Shown: positions 43,489-51,797 of the stretch, one piece after another
Position numbering within the stretch: position 1 is the first letter of the stretch
Layout of the letters: every line of letters starts with the position of its first letter
NCBI RefSeq assembly: GCF_012927325.1
Contig: NZ_JABBGI010000010.1
Location: 62,001 to 126,000 of the forward strand
Source: Chryseobacterium antibioticum
GTDB lineage: Bacteria > Bacteroidota > Bacteroidia > Flavobacteriales > Weeksellaceae
Length of the DNA: 64,000 nucleotides
Direction of reading: 5' to 3'
Translations under genes and position numbers: made by a program
The notes under the pieces: generated by a model
The model's input: the letters and a program-made list of their open reading frames with translations, nothing else
Databases searched by the model: none
What the model was told of the DNA's origin: nothing

Positions 43489-43965
43489 TTAGACCGTTTT
43501 CTCTATCGGTATCGCTTTGGTCGGTCGATTCCCGTTCATTAATACCGTAGAGTTTAGAAAATTTTTGTAATCTGAATTTTGCAATAACCGCAGTGCGAAT
43601 TCTGATAATTCAGCAGAATTAATAGAATTCAGTAAATGTTTTTTTATGATTGGCTTATAAATAAAACTCATGATTCTAACCCATTTAGGAAATTCAGTTT
43701 CAATTGCTATGTAGACTGCATCTACAAGTAATTTAGCATTGTCGCTAACAGATTTATACTGAGCCGCTATCATTACTGAAGGATCTTGACTAAAGATTTC
43801 CGCTTCATCAATTTTTATTTTTATAAAAACCCGAGAAAGTTTCAGCATTTTTCCGAGCGTCATTTTCCCAGTGTTCCATTTCTTGATTTTGCCAAAAAGA
43901 ATCGTTTCGAATTCATAGCCCTTTCCGGATAAAATATTCAGTTCTTCTTGCTCTTGATTTTCCAT
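43489..43965 (-). CDS. Tail assembly chaperone G
   Basis: 158 aa. Position directly before the tape measure gene, size and helical content fit the gpG-type chaperone. Near codon 136 the sequence A-AAT-TTT, in the correct phase, permits a -1 shift into the downstream frame, giving the GT form. The protein coats the tape measure during tail assembly. Confidence 0.75.
   Translation of the reverse strand: MENQEQEELNILSGKGYEFETILFGKIKKWNTGKMTLGKMLKLSRVFIKIKIDEAEIFSQDPSVMIAAQYKSVSDNAKLLVDAVYIAIETEFPKWVRIMSFIYKPIIKKHLLNSINSAELSEFALRLLQNSDYKNFLNSTVLMNGNRPTKAIPIEKTV
43558..43564 (-). promoter_or_regulatory. Slippery heptamer A AAT TTT for -1 frameshift
   Basis: On the minus strand the bases read A AAT TTT, with AAT and TTT being zero-frame codons 135 and 136 of the G gene. 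This is an X-XXY-YYZ heptamer. The -1 frame is open from a stop upstream of the site to the end of the GT gene. Confidence 0.7.
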
Positions 43966-43982
43966 GTAATTTTTATTGAAAA

Positions 43983-44008
43983 AAAGCCTACCTAATCAGA
44001 TAGGCTTT
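43983..44008 (-). terminator. Internal terminator between tail tube and chaperone genes
   Basis: Stem AAAGCCTA / TAGGCTTT with 10-base loop, followed on the minus strand by a run of seven T. It lies in the late operon right after the major tail tube gene, so it probably lowers expression of downstream tail genes relative to the tube. Confidence 0.75.
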
Positions 44009-44030
44009 TCTATTTAGTTTTAGAATTCTG

Positions 44031-44534
44031 TTATACTCTGAAAGTGGTGATTGCTGGTTCATCTGCTTTTGTTGGCTGTAGTACCGTTCCGGTTACGTCA
44101 ACACCCAGCAATGCGCCTCTACCAATTTCCGAAGAGAATTTTGCGGTAATCTTTGCACGAGGAATATTTAACCCCATCCCCTTTTTTGGAGTGAATTTGA
44201 TAGAACGTTCAATAGAAACTGGAGTAATTGGCCAACTATAAACTGCCGTTGCGCCTGTACCAGTTTTGCTTCCTCCAAATACTTTCACTAAAGTATCTTC
44301 GTCCGGATCAGCAACCTTAAAGGCAACAGCAATTTTCCCGGCTTTAGATTCGATCCATAATGGAGTATCTATTTCTTCTACATTGAATTCTGTTTCAGTC
44401 GGATCATCCATGTTTAACTGTGCTGATCCCTCTTCTGTGTAACCTAATGGTGCAAGGGTCGTCCCCATCCCACCGTCAACTGCAATTGCTCCAATTGCGA
44501 TCTCAGCTACTCCTATATTTATAAGTCCTGCCAT
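44031..44534 (-). CDS. Major tail tube protein
   Basis: 167 aa, beta-rich. Motifs LINIGVAEIAIGAIAVDGGM, SAQLNMDDPTETEFNVEEID and PRAKITAKFSSEIGRGAL fit phage tail tube proteins. Located between the tail completion gene and the chaperones, with a strong terminator after it. Confidence 0.75.
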   Translation of the reverse strand: MAGLINIGVAEIAIGAIAVDGGMGTTLAPLGYTEEGSAQLNMDDPTETEFNVEEIDTPLWIESKAGKIAVAFKVADPDEDTLVKVFGGSKTGTGATAVYSWPITPVSIERSIKFTPKKGMGLNIPRAKITAKFSSEIGRGALLGVDVTGTVLQPTKADEPAITTFRV

Positions 44535-44548
44535 TGTTTGTATTTTTG

Positions 44549-44956
44549 TTAGTTATATGCTTTTAAATTGATTCTGAAATTGATGTAAGTAGCTTTTTCT
44601 TCTACTTCCTCAAATGTTGAGTGATTAACTACTGTAAGATTGAATCCCGGTCGAAATATGTTTTCAAGAATTGGATAAACAGCCTTGCTTATTTCAAGCA
44701 TTCGATTATTATTCGGCATGTACTGCGTGATTCCATTAAGTAACACCGAAAGCATAGGCACATAGAAATTGACATTAAAAACTCCATCTTGTAGAAAAGA
44801 GTTATCCATTGATACAGAATTGATCACACAATCTTCTTTTGTACTTCCTGATGGCCTTTTGTCCTTGTAAATATTTCCATTGATAACCGATTTGATATTT
44901 CCCTGTGAAAGCAGCTCAAAAATCCATTGCTTGCCTTCTAAAACCGTCTTTTTCAT
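44549..44956 (-). CDS. Tail terminator/completion protein
   Basis: 135 aa (WIFELLSQGNIKSVINGNIY; VNFYVPMLSVLLNGITQYMP). Size and place between the HK97 gp10-like gene and the tail tube match gpU-like tail terminator proteins. Assignment by context. Overlaps the previous gene by four bases. Confidence 0.6.
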   Translation of the reverse strand: MKKTVLEGKQWIFELLSQGNIKSVINGNIYKDKRPSGSTKEDCVINSVSMDNSFLQDGVFNVNFYVPMLSVLLNGITQYMPNNNRMLEISKAVYPILENIFRPGFNLTVVNHSTFEEVEEKATYINFRINLKAYN

Positions 44957-45372
44957 TTAAGCTGTTTTAATAGATTTGGAACCATTGTTTTAGCCATCTG
45001 TTCTGCACTTGTCAGAACATTTACTCCTCTACTTTCCACCTGCGAAGCGTATTTCATCCCCGCAACTACGACTAAGGCTATAGCTGGCTGTTGAGAAGCT
45101 AATGTTTGGGCTAATGATTTACCCTTGCTAACACCTTCACTTGCACCAGAGAAATTCTCTTCAGCTATTCGCCCATTGAGAATGATTGCGTATCCAACCG
45201 AGGCCCGGAGATTTCCGGTTACATCTCGATATGATCCAGCGGTTCTAGCCTCATTAATGGCTGATTCCGCGCAGTATCGTAGAATACGTAAGGCTTTATC
45301 CTCAATCTCTTTTTGAGCGTCTAAAAAGCGCTTATTGATAGCTGTTGCGTCACCTTTAAATGTCAGACCCAT
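44953..45372 (-). CDS. HK97 gp10-like tail completion protein
   Basis: 139 aa. The middle (AESAINEARTAGSYRDVTGN, LRASVGYAIILNGRIAEENF, VVVAGMKYASQVESRGVNVL) matches the HK97 gp10 family of head-tail joining proteins. Overlaps the head closure gene by 10 bp. Confidence 0.75.
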   Translation of the reverse strand: MGLTFKGDATAINKRFLDAQKEIEDKALRILRYCAESAINEARTAGSYRDVTGNLRASVGYAIILNGRIAEENFSGASEGVSKGKSLAQTLASQQPAIALVVVAGMKYASQVESRGVNVLTSAEQMAKTMVPNLLKQLK

Positions 45373-45692
45373 AATCTTGCGTGTAGTTGTTCTTTCTTGA
45401 ATAGCTTGTTATCACCTTCAAGTCGGACGTTCCCATCTTTGTCGGTTACTTTTATCCTTGCGCCTAGAGCCACTTTTGGACTGGATTTAGGAAGGTAAAT
45501 GACTGCGCCAAAAACGTAGATCTCACCATCAGTGGTTACAATCCGGTTTCCGCCTCCATTTCCTTCGTCTCTACACTTAGAAACTGTCACCCACTCCGCT
45601 ATTCCAGGAATCCAGCTACCATTCGCTTCATTGTAGACGTCTTCTGCCTTCTGAAACACATTCAGCGTGTAAGGAAATTGCCTTATCCCCAT
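45363..45692 (-). CDS. Head closure/adaptor protein
   Basis: 109 aa, beta-rich (YTLNVFQKAEDVYNEANGSW; GARIKVTDKDGNVRLEGDNK). Size and gene order match head-tail stopper proteins (SPP1 gp16-like). Overlaps neighbours by 10 bp on both sides. Confidence 0.6.
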   Translation of the reverse strand: MGIRQFPYTLNVFQKAEDVYNEANGSWIPGIAEWVTVSKCRDEGNGGGNRIVTTDGEIYVFGAVIYLPKSSPKVALGARIKVTDKDGNVRLEGDNKLFKKEQLHARLWV

Positions 45693-46003
45693 TTTGAAGT
45701 GATGTCTGTTATTGTATTGTCAGATAGTAAATCAGGCTTTCCGAGTCTTCTCGCTAACATTGAGTAATATTTCAGAAGGGCGGCTTTATCATAAGAGATA
45801 GAATAACCACCCTCAGAAATACTAGAAGGCATAGAAATGATGTCGGGGAATATGTTGTAAAAGAAAGTATCAAGGCTTATGTCATTCGTTATGGTATCGG
45901 ATGGATCAAGGTTTACGCGTGCTAATTCAGCAGCAACCATTCCGTCGGAGTACTCAACCGACCAGTTAGAAAATTTTTCTTGTATGTATCCCCCGATAGT
46001 CAT
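45683..46003 (-). CDS. Head-tail connector protein
   Basis: 106 aa (IQEKFSNWSVEYSDGMVAAE; YDKAALLKYYSMLARRLGKP). Helical; position right after the capsid gene is that of a gp6-like adaptor. One-base overlap with the capsid gene. Assignment by context. Confidence 0.6.
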   Translation of the reverse strand: MTIGGYIQEKFSNWSVEYSDGMVAAELARVNLDPSDTITNDISLDTFFYNIFPDIISMPSSISEGGYSISYDKAALLKYYSMLARRLGKPDLLSDNTITDITSKWG

Positions 46004-47076
46004 TATGCCAATTTCGTTTTCAGAATTAATCGTTTTTTAACACTGTTTAGCACAGGCGTAGCGAACGCCATCCCCTTTGTAAGAACTGACAGAGGCGCAG
46101 CCTTTGCGATCGTAGAAACCAAAATGAATTCGTTAGTCGTAATCTTTGAAGTCTCGTTCAAGTCCATTGAAGCTTCCGGAGAAATTGTGTACTGAGTATT
46201 TCCGAAAGTTGCTGTTCCGGATAAATGGATATTTCCTAAAATCCAACCGCTTTTAGCTGTCAATGTACCATCCTTAGCCTCGTCATTTACGTAACTTTCC
46301 CAGATTTCGATTGTTGGCAAATTCTGAGCTGATAAAGCTGAGTTTATTTGCGCTACAGTAGGCGTTTGAGCCAATCCTAGAACATTTTGAGCGAAAGAGG
46401 CCGTGAACTTTACAACTTTTTCTGATGCAGCAAACTGGTTAAATGTTGCTAAATCCATGACTTGACGTAGGTAGCGATAACCAGTTGCAAGAGCTTGCTT
46501 TTGCACTAGCTGTAACTGCTTAATAGGGTCAAATGTTGCAGCATTCGCAGGATCGAACCAGTCTACAGTTGCATTTTGAACCGTAACACCAAAATCAATC
46601 TTCACTCCGTTAGAAGCTTCATACCATCCTTGCGAAAGCAAAGATTTAGACATGAATTCCATAGACGCATTTACTGAATCTGTAACGAAGATCGCATCAT
46701 CATAAATCTTATTAATAAGTTGTACTTTGATGTTTGCGTTTTTAGGATTCAAGGCAACTGAATTTCTCAAATCATTCAATCTGAAGAAATCTCTTTCGGT
46801 TTTCTTTCTACCTACTTCAACCTTTGGAATTTCTCCTTTAATTGCTTCGGTATTCTCTCTACCTTTCAGAATAACATCTGAATCAAGAGCAACGATTGGA
46901 GCAATAACTTTTGCACCTGTTTCTCCTTCCAGATTTCCGAAGGTAAGCCCTGTTTTAAACTCGGAAGGAAAGAACTCTTTGAAACGTAAATCACCCAATG
47001 GGTTCGCTTCAAGTAAAGCTCCTAAATCAGCTTCTCTGTATTCAGGTATAATACTTTGTAATAATGTATCTGCCAT
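46003..47076 (-). CDS. Major capsid protein (gpE-like)
   Basis: 357 aa. The N-terminus (READLGALLEANPLGDLRFK, EFFPSEFKTGLTFGNLEGET, GAKVIAPIVALDSDVILKGR) and the middle (DAIFVTDSVNASMEFMSKSL) match the phage major capsid protein E family with HK97 fold. Flanked by decoration and connector genes. Confidence 0.85.
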   Translation of the reverse strand: MADTLLQSIIPEYREADLGALLEANPLGDLRFKEFFPSEFKTGLTFGNLEGETGAKVIAPIVALDSDVILKGRENTEAIKGEIPKVEVGRKKTERDFFRLNDLRNSVALNPKNANIKVQLINKIYDDAIFVTDSVNASMEFMSKSLLSQGWYEASNGVKIDFGVTVQNATVDWFDPANAATFDPIKQLQLVQKQALATGYRYLRQVMDLATFNQFAASEKVVKFTASFAQNVLGLAQTPTVAQINSALSAQNLPTIEIWESYVNDEAKDGTLTAKSGWILGNIHLSGTATFGNTQYTISPEASMDLNETSKITTNEFILVSTIAKAAPLSVLTKGMAFATPVLNSVKKRLILKTKLA

Positions 47077-47091
47077 TGTTTTTGTAATTTT

Positions 47092-47460
47092 TTAGTAGAA
47101 TGTGATTTTTGGAAGTGCAGCTTTAAGCAAAGCAATACCGGTTTTTTCTTTGTCAGGCAGAGCGTCAATTCTCGCTGTTCCGTCAGTAACCACTGATGAA
47201 AGTGTGAAATCTTCAATCGCAATATCTTGAAGCACAAGACCGATTGCTGTTGCAAGTAATGGAGCTGTCAAAGCCACATTTAAAACCTTCCAACCACTAC
47301 TCCCATTGGAAACAATCACGGTTCCGGCAGGCAGGACATTATTTGTAAACCTTAGCTTTGCATCTGTATTTTCTACATTTACTCCGCCAGGATAAGTGGC
47401 TAAAACAGAGTCGAAAACAACCTTCTGTCTGCTACCTGTGAATTTTTTTATATTATTCAT
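47092..47460 (-). CDS. Head decoration protein (gpD-like)
   Basis: 122 aa (TGSRQKVVFDSVLATYPGGV, VLPAGTVIVSNGSSGWKVLN, DGTARIDALPDKEKTGIALL). Pattern of lambda gpD-like decoration proteins that stabilise expanded capsids. Lies between scaffold and capsid genes. Confidence 0.7.
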   Translation of the reverse strand: MNNIKKFTGSRQKVVFDSVLATYPGGVNVENTDAKLRFTNNVLPAGTVIVSNGSSGWKVLNVALTAPLLATAIGLVLQDIAIEDFTLSSVVTDGTARIDALPDKEKTGIALLKAALPKITFY

Positions 47461-48113
47461 TAGTTTTGGCTTTTTTTGGAATCAATTAACGCTTGAACTT
47501 CAGGTGAAACCGCTCCCTCTTTTACTTCTGTACCGAACAATGAAGGCTTTGCCATATTTCCTAATGCCGAATTAGCTGACATTTGCGCAAACACATCTGA
47601 TTTCTCTTTGTATTCTTTTGCAATGGCATCTATTTCTTCATCGCTTTGGAAACTTCTCTCAAACGTTGGAAGCGTTTTTAAGTAGTCATCAGACACTTCT
47701 AGTTCTTTAAGTTTTGATTGGAATTTTTCTGCATTGGTTTGCTGTGCTTTTTCCGCTTGGATGCCTGAAATCAACTCGTTTTGTTTGTCGATTTTATCAT
47801 TCAGAGCTTTTACCCAAGCTGGTTCCGCTTCGCCCGTTGGTTTATCGGTAGGCTTGTCTTCTGGCTTATCCTCAGGTTTATCTGGGGTTTTGCCTTTTTC
47901 CAATTCCTCTATTTTTTTAGCCAACGTTCGGTTTTGATCAGCGAATGATTGGAATATTGCCAAATCATCCTCTACCCCTGCTACTGCGTTTTCAATTTCG
48001 TCCTCTGCTTTGACCGCTTTTTCAATTTGCTTTGCTTTAGCTTTCAAAATAGTTTCACTTAACCCGAAGTCTTTGTATTTCGTTTTAAGCTGTTGTAGGA
48101 TTTTTTCAAACAT
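47460..48113 (-). CDS. Putative scaffold protein
   Basis: 217 aa, highly charged and helical with a low-complexity linker of DKPED/DKPTD repeats (about residues 75-92). First gene of the capsid operon and directly before decoration and capsid genes, the usual scaffold position. No protease is evident nearby. Its promoter carries the late palindrome. Confidence 0.65.
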   Translation of the reverse strand: MFEKILQQLKTKYKDFGLSETILKAKAKQIEKAVKAEDEIENAVAGVEDDLAIFQSFADQNRTLAKKIEELEKGKTPDKPEDKPEDKPTDKPTGEAEPAWVKALNDKIDKQNELISGIQAEKAQQTNAEKFQSKLKELEVSDDYLKTLPTFERSFQSDEEIDAIAKEYKEKSDVFAQMSANSALGNMAKPSLFGTEVKEGAVSPEVQALIDSKKSQN

Positions 48114-48145
48114 TACTTGAATTGTTATTTGTTAATTATTGAATT

Positions 48146-48176
48146 CAAAAATACTTTCAATACTATTGCATAACAA
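48146..48176 (-). promoter_or_regulatory. Late promoter of capsid operon
   Basis: On the minus strand -33 TTG (48176-48174) and -7 TATTTTTG (48153-48146) are 20 bp apart, fitting the Bacteroidota consensus. The scaffold ATG follows 32 bp downstream. A 15-bp palindrome lies 30 bp upstream of the -33. Confidence 0.65.
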
Positions 48177-48203
48177 TATGTAATTATGTAATTTAGTAAC
48201 ATT

Positions 48204-48225
48204 ATATAAAGTATTACTTTAATAA
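48204..48225. promoter_or_regulatory. Late regulatory palindrome, copy 1
   Basis: Core TAAAGTATTACTTTA (48207-48221) is a perfect palindrome. The surrounding 22 bp match the element at 59287-59308 at all positions except three central bases. It lies upstream of the capsid operon promoter and between it and the divergent HTH gene at 48243. Confidence 0.7.
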
Positions 48226-48242
48226 GCTGTTTTAATTACGTT

Positions 48243-48557
48243 ATGAATGAATTACTAAATAAAAGAATGGCAGATATGACGCTCCGGGATGTAATGGAAG
48301 CGTCTCATTTGGTAGAATTATCGAAGTCGATTTCTCTCACTTTGGATGAATTCTGTAAGATTATAGGGAAACCGAGAAGGCGTGTTTATTCATTGATTGA
48401 TAATAAACTTTTGCCTGAGGAATTATTAATCGGCGGATTCGCCAGTAGAAAACAGAAAACTAAATTAATGTTCCACACTCAAAAAGTATTGGAATGGCTG
48501 AAAGTGCAGATGAAAACGGAAAACACAGCCGGTGAGTTTTACAAAAACAATTTTTGA
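48243..48557 (+). CDS. HTH protein beside late promoter
   Basis: 104 aa. An excisionase/MerR-like HTH is visible (LTLDEFCKIIGKPRRRVYSL, then IDNKLLPEELL), with a basic C-terminus (SRKQKTKLMFHTQKVLEWLK). It is divergent from the capsid operon and 18 bp from the shared late palindrome, so it is a candidate for the protein that binds there. Proof is lacking. Confidence 0.6.
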   Translation: MNELLNKRMADMTLRDVMEASHLVELSKSISLTLDEFCKIIGKPRRRVYSLIDNKLLPEELLIGGFASRKQKTKLMFHTQKVLEWLKVQMKTENTAGEFYKNNF

Positions 48558-48610
48558 ACATTTACACTCATAAAGTAATTGAGTGGCTTAAACAATAAAG
48601 GATATGAATT

Positions 48611-48835
48611 ATGTGCAATATAATAGTAATTAATAACGGAGAAATAGAAATTGAGACGCCTCAAGACTTTATAGATTATTTCAAAGAAGATCCTATCAAA
48701 GATGATATGTATTCTGAAATTTCATTAGACTGTTGTTTATGTCAAATAGATGTAGAAGCAAGTTTGAAAAAATTAAGTATAGATTACACTTGGGAAGGTA
48801 TGGATTACAACATAACTACTAATTCATCAAAATAA
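48611..48835 (+). CDS. Hypothetical accessory protein
   Basis: 74 aa, acidic with cysteines (NIIVINNGEIEIETPQDFID; ISLDCCLCQIDVEASLKKLS). No family recognised. Part of the rightward accessory block in the head module. Confidence 0.5.
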   Translation: MCNIIVINNGEIEIETPQDFIDYFKEDPIKDDMYSEISLDCCLCQIDVEASLKKLSIDYTWEGMDYNITTNSSK

Positions 48836-48842
48836 AATACTC

Positions 48843-49058
48843 ATGACTATAAATAAATTAACACGTCTAAATGAAAAGATATATAATCTTAACTACGTCA
48901 ATGTTTGGGGAATTTATAAAGAAATAAAGGTTTATAAACATGTTTTTAGATGGAAAAAGTTAGATACAGGCAAAGACCTTTCTTTTAATATAAGTAGCTC
49001 ACTCGAAGTGATGTCTGATAACTTATGTATTAATGAATCAATATTCTCTAAAAATTAA
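48843..49058 (+). CDS. Hypothetical accessory protein
   Basis: 71 aa (INKLTRLNEKIYNLNYVNVW; KHVFRWKKLDTGKDLSF). Basic. No family recognised. Confidence 0.45.
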   Translation: MTINKLTRLNEKIYNLNYVNVWGIYKEIKVYKHVFRWKKLDTGKDLSFNISSSLEVMSDNLCINESIFSKN

Positions 49059-49060
49059 CA

Positions 49061-49129
49061 ATGACACTAGAACAAATAAAAGCCAATTGGACGGTAACAG
49101 ATGCCCTGGTATATAAATCCCTGAAATAA
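49061..49129 (+). CDS. Very small peptide or gene remnant
   Basis: 22 aa (TLEQIKANWTVTDALVYKSL) starting 2 bp after the previous stop. Looks like the beginning of a longer phage protein cut short by a stop. May be decayed. Confidence 0.3.
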   Translation: MTLEQIKANWTVTDALVYKSLK

Positions 49130-49183
49130 AATTAAAGTCCTTGGAAGAGGCGAAAACAAAAGTAATAGCGAAAAATTAAAAGC

Positions 49184-49405
49184 ATGACAGAAGAAATTTT
49201 AAACAAACAGTTATCTGAAATTCCAGATGAAACACTTATCGAAAAATCAAGAGAGATTTTAAAAGATTGGTGTAATGGTGGTAAAAAATTCACAATGAGT
49301 GTTCCACCTACAAAAAATTGTCCTGATTTGCTTATTGCTGAACTGATTGAAAGGTTCAAAAGGTATTCAGACCACAACGGACAAAATAAACCTTATAACG
49401 CATAA
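49184..49405 (+). CDS. Hypothetical accessory protein
   Basis: 73 aa, helical (EILNKQLSEIPDETLIEKSR; CPDLLIAELIERFKRYSDHN). No family recognised. Confidence 0.5.
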   Translation: MTEEILNKQLSEIPDETLIEKSREILKDWCNGGKKFTMSVPPTKNCPDLLIAELIERFKRYSDHNGQNKPYNA

Positions 49406-49414
49406 GTTTAGATT

Positions 49415-49675
49415 ATGGCAAATTTTAATTTTTACAACTTCCTAACTGAAAACGGTTACGAAAAAGATACAATCCGTGACGCAAGTGGAATTACTTTCTG
49501 CACCAACTACCAGAAAGAACTATCCGAGAACATTTGGAACTCCTTAACGGTTCATAAGGACAAAACTATTACCGGAGCATCACCGAAAAACGGAATAGTA
49601 TTTAAACAGATTCCTCAGCCGGAAACAATTGAAGACGCAAATCTTCTTTTACAGAAAATTGAAGATTATGAGTAG
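49415..49675 (+). CDS. Hypothetical accessory protein
   Basis: 86 aa (FNFYNFLTENGYEKDTIRDA; PKNGIVFKQIPQPETIEDAN). Overlaps the next gene by 8 bp. No family recognised. Confidence 0.5.
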   Translation: MANFNFYNFLTENGYEKDTIRDASGITFCTNYQKELSENIWNSLTVHKDKTITGASPKNGIVFKQIPQPETIEDANLLLQKIEDYE

Positions 49676-49913
49676 TGTAATTGTTATTCAAAAAGAAACT
49701 TTAAGTGGATGTCCAATGATTTGGGAGGGAACTATTGACGACAAACCGATGTACATTCGATATCGCTGGGGTTTTCTGTCATTAAATATTAATGATGCAG
49801 CAGTGAGACATGAAAGAATAGGCGATAACTTAGACGGCGTATTACCTGTACAGGATGCCATTGAAAGCCTAAAATCTCTTGGATATGAGGTCATAAACGA
49901 AATAAGACGATGA
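49668..49913 (+). CDS. Hypothetical accessory protein
   Basis: 81 aa from ATG 49668. Mixed strands (PMIWEGTIDDKPMYIRYRWG) and helix (AIESLKSLGYEVINEIRR). Overlaps the next gene by four bases. No family recognised. Confidence 0.5.
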   Translation: MSSVIVIQKETLSGCPMIWEGTIDDKPMYIRYRWGFLSLNINDAAVRHERIGDNLDGVLPVQDAIESLKSLGYEVINEIRR

Positions 49914-50272
49914 AGAAAAAGACAATTAAAATTCCTATTTTCTTCGGTGACTTTATGATATTGCTGGATCAGGACCCGGAAGACTGGAAAAACGTGAATG
50001 GCATTTACCAGCATCGTATGAATTGGGACAGGCCAGCAGATAAGCAAGATGAGGCTTTTGTTTTCGATTATAAACAAAACGGATACTCAAAGTATGTTGT
50101 ATGCTTTAAAAACAAACCTAAAAGCAGTGTTATTGCTCATGAATCCGTCCACTTGGTAAATAGGTTATTTAAGGATCGAGGATTGCAATTAGATACTGAA
50201 AACGACGAAACTCAGGCTTATCTCACAGGATGGTTTGTTGAGCAAATAGAGAATTTCTTTAAAATAACTTAA
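49910..50272 (+). CDS. Minimal zincin-like protein (HESVH)
   Basis: 120 aa. The motif VIAHESVHLVNRLF carries HExxH, and a further acidic residue follows in DETQAYLTGWFVEQI, the arrangement of small metallopeptidase-like domains seen in phages. The N-terminus is a beta strand region. Substrate unknown; whether it is active depends on the third zinc ligand. Confidence 0.6.
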   Translation: MKKKTIKIPIFFGDFMILLDQDPEDWKNVNGIYQHRMNWDRPADKQDEAFVFDYKQNGYSKYVVCFKNKPKSSVIAHESVHLVNRLFKDRGLQLDTENDETQAYLTGWFVEQIENFFKIT

Positions 50273-50284
50273 ATTTGAATTGAA

Positions 50285-50587
50285 ATGAATGAATATGAAC
50301 TTAATGGAAGGCTTATGGAGATTTCATTAGCTTTGGATTGCGACTTTATGGATTTAATCAAGGTAAAAGAGCAGATTAAAAAAAACGGGATTCATCCTGA
50401 CGACATTATGCGCTTAAAACATTTAGGATTTCCGGGTAAAATTGAAAACTTTGAAAAAGCAGTATTTGATTTTAGCGAAAAAATTGGAATAATTTCAACT
50501 CACAAAATAAATTCTATCGGATATAAAATTAAAGACCTTTCAGATAAAATAAAATTAGAGGAATTAAAACGATCTCAAAAAAATTAA
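50285..50587 (+). CDS. Hypothetical accessory protein
   Basis: 100 aa, helical (LMEISLALDCDFMDLIKVKE; YKIKDLSDKIKLEELKRSQK). No family recognised. 1 bp before the next gene. Confidence 0.5.
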   Translation: MNEYELNGRLMEISLALDCDFMDLIKVKEQIKKNGIHPDDIMRLKHLGFPGKIENFEKAVFDFSEKIGIISTHKINSIGYKIKDLSDKIKLEELKRSQKN

Positions 50588-50588
50588 T

Positions 50589-51017
50589 ATGGAAGCAAAC
50601 GAATTACGAATAGGAAATTACATTCAGTTACATAGAAATCCGACTGATAAATTCATGAGTGTTCATAGTATAAAGTCTATCTTTTTCTATAATAAAGAAT
50701 CTGGATACTATTACTCAAAATTAGACGATGATTTTGAAGTTAATTTAGATTCTGACGTTGAGCCTGTTAAATTAACAGAAGATTGGCTGCTTAAATTTGG
50801 TTTTGATCAAATGAAAGAATCGACCACGTACGAATGGAAAGACGGGGATTATAGAAGTGTGCAAGTAGACCTAAAATCAAATGAAGCAGAAATTTATCTA
50901 TGTGGATATGATTCTGTTATGTCTTCTCAATGCTTTCCAGTAGATCATATCCAATATGTACACGAATTCCAAAACCTTTTCTTCGCACTTAAAGGAAAAG
51001 AATTAACTTTGAAATAA
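50589..51017 (+). CDS. Bacteroidota phage/plasmid family protein
   Basis: 142 aa. The start EANELRIGNYIQ, the middle VKLTEDWLLKFGF and the end YVHEFQNLFFALKGKELTL are a pattern that recurs in many Bacteroidota phages and integrative elements. Function unknown. Confidence 0.65.
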   Translation: MEANELRIGNYIQLHRNPTDKFMSVHSIKSIFFYNKESGYYYSKLDDDFEVNLDSDVEPVKLTEDWLLKFGFDQMKESTTYEWKDGDYRSVQVDLKSNEAEIYLCGYDSVMSSQCFPVDHIQYVHEFQNLFFALKGKELTLK

Positions 51018-51028
51018 AACAAAAATAA

Positions 51029-51046
51029 AGCCCCAATTAAGGGGCT
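51029..51046 (+). terminator. Terminator of rightward accessory block
   Basis: AGCCCC, loop AATTAA, GGGGCT, then a weak T-rich stretch. It separates the rightward block from the convergent gene at 51051. Confidence 0.65.
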
Positions 51047-51050
51047 GTCT

Positions 51051-51290
51051 TTACTTTGGAAGTATCTCTACATTTTTGAATCTTTGATCCACTAAGTCTT
51101 CTTTCCAATCCCTAAGGCTTTTCCATCTGCATTTCATTCTACTACAACAATAATTTGGCAGATCGAATCCAAAATGGCTATAATAATCACTGTCTGTGTT
51201 GAAAAATATTTTCATTTTTCCTCTTACTCTCTTGACAATTGCGGGGTATACCTTGCCCCTTATTAGGAATTCCATATTATTTACTAACAA
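51051..51290 (-). CDS. Hypothetical accessory protein
   Basis: 79 aa; an alternative start at 51275 gives MEFLIRGKVYPAIV. Basic with cysteines (YCCSRMKCRWKSLRDW). No family recognised. Confidence 0.45.
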   Translation of the reverse strand: MLVNNMEFLIRGKVYPAIVKRVRGKMKIFFNTDSDYYSHFGFDLPNYCCSRMKCRWKSLRDWKEDLVDQRFKNVEILPK

Positions 51291-51353
51291 ATTTGAATGT
51301 TAGATTACAAACATACGACTGAAGACCTCTTTTTGATGGTTTGCTCGGAAAGC

Positions 51354-51764
51354 CTATAAAACCTGCAAATACTTCCTAAAACTTCCATTATAAGCTAAAG
51401 CAGGATCTTGCAATATCTGATTTCGCCAGTAAACAAAATTCTCAGCTTTGTATTCTGTATCGTTTTCTCTAGCAATTGGTTCTTTTAGGTAAATAAGGAG
51501 ATTAACAAATCCGTTTGAAAGATCCGGAAATTGCACTGGGTCTACTTGCTTGAATAACCGTTCTATTCTATGAGATAGTTTATGAAACAGATGGGAAAGG
51601 TAGTTATCATTGTAGAAGTGAAAGCAGTAATACCGGAGATCCTCGATTTCCTCACCAAAAATAACATTCTCACAGTATTCCATAAATTGAGGCGTGAGAG
51701 CTATAAAGTGTAGCTCCATTTCGTGGGTGAGGCGGTCGTATTCTGTGTATTCTTTTGAGGTCAT
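51354..51764 (-). CDS. Hypothetical accessory protein
   Basis: 136 aa, helical and aromatic (YDRLTHEMELHFIALTPQFM; FYNDNYLSHLFHKLSHRIER). No family recognised. A GC-rich hairpin (51773-51790) lies just upstream. Confidence 0.5.
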   Translation of the reverse strand: MTSKEYTEYDRLTHEMELHFIALTPQFMEYCENVIFGEEIEDLRYYCFHFYNDNYLSHLFHKLSHRIERLFKQVDPVQFPDLSNGFVNLLIYLKEPIARENDTEYKAENFVYWRNQILQDPALAYNGSFRKYLQVL

Positions 51765-51797
51765 ATGATAATCCCCGCTTTTTAGCGGGGTGATTTA

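Noticed and set aside
51773..51790. CCCCGC/GCGGGG hairpin as a terminator
   Set aside because: The stem is strong, but neither strand has a good T tract after it and it lies directly before a start codon; its role is unclear.
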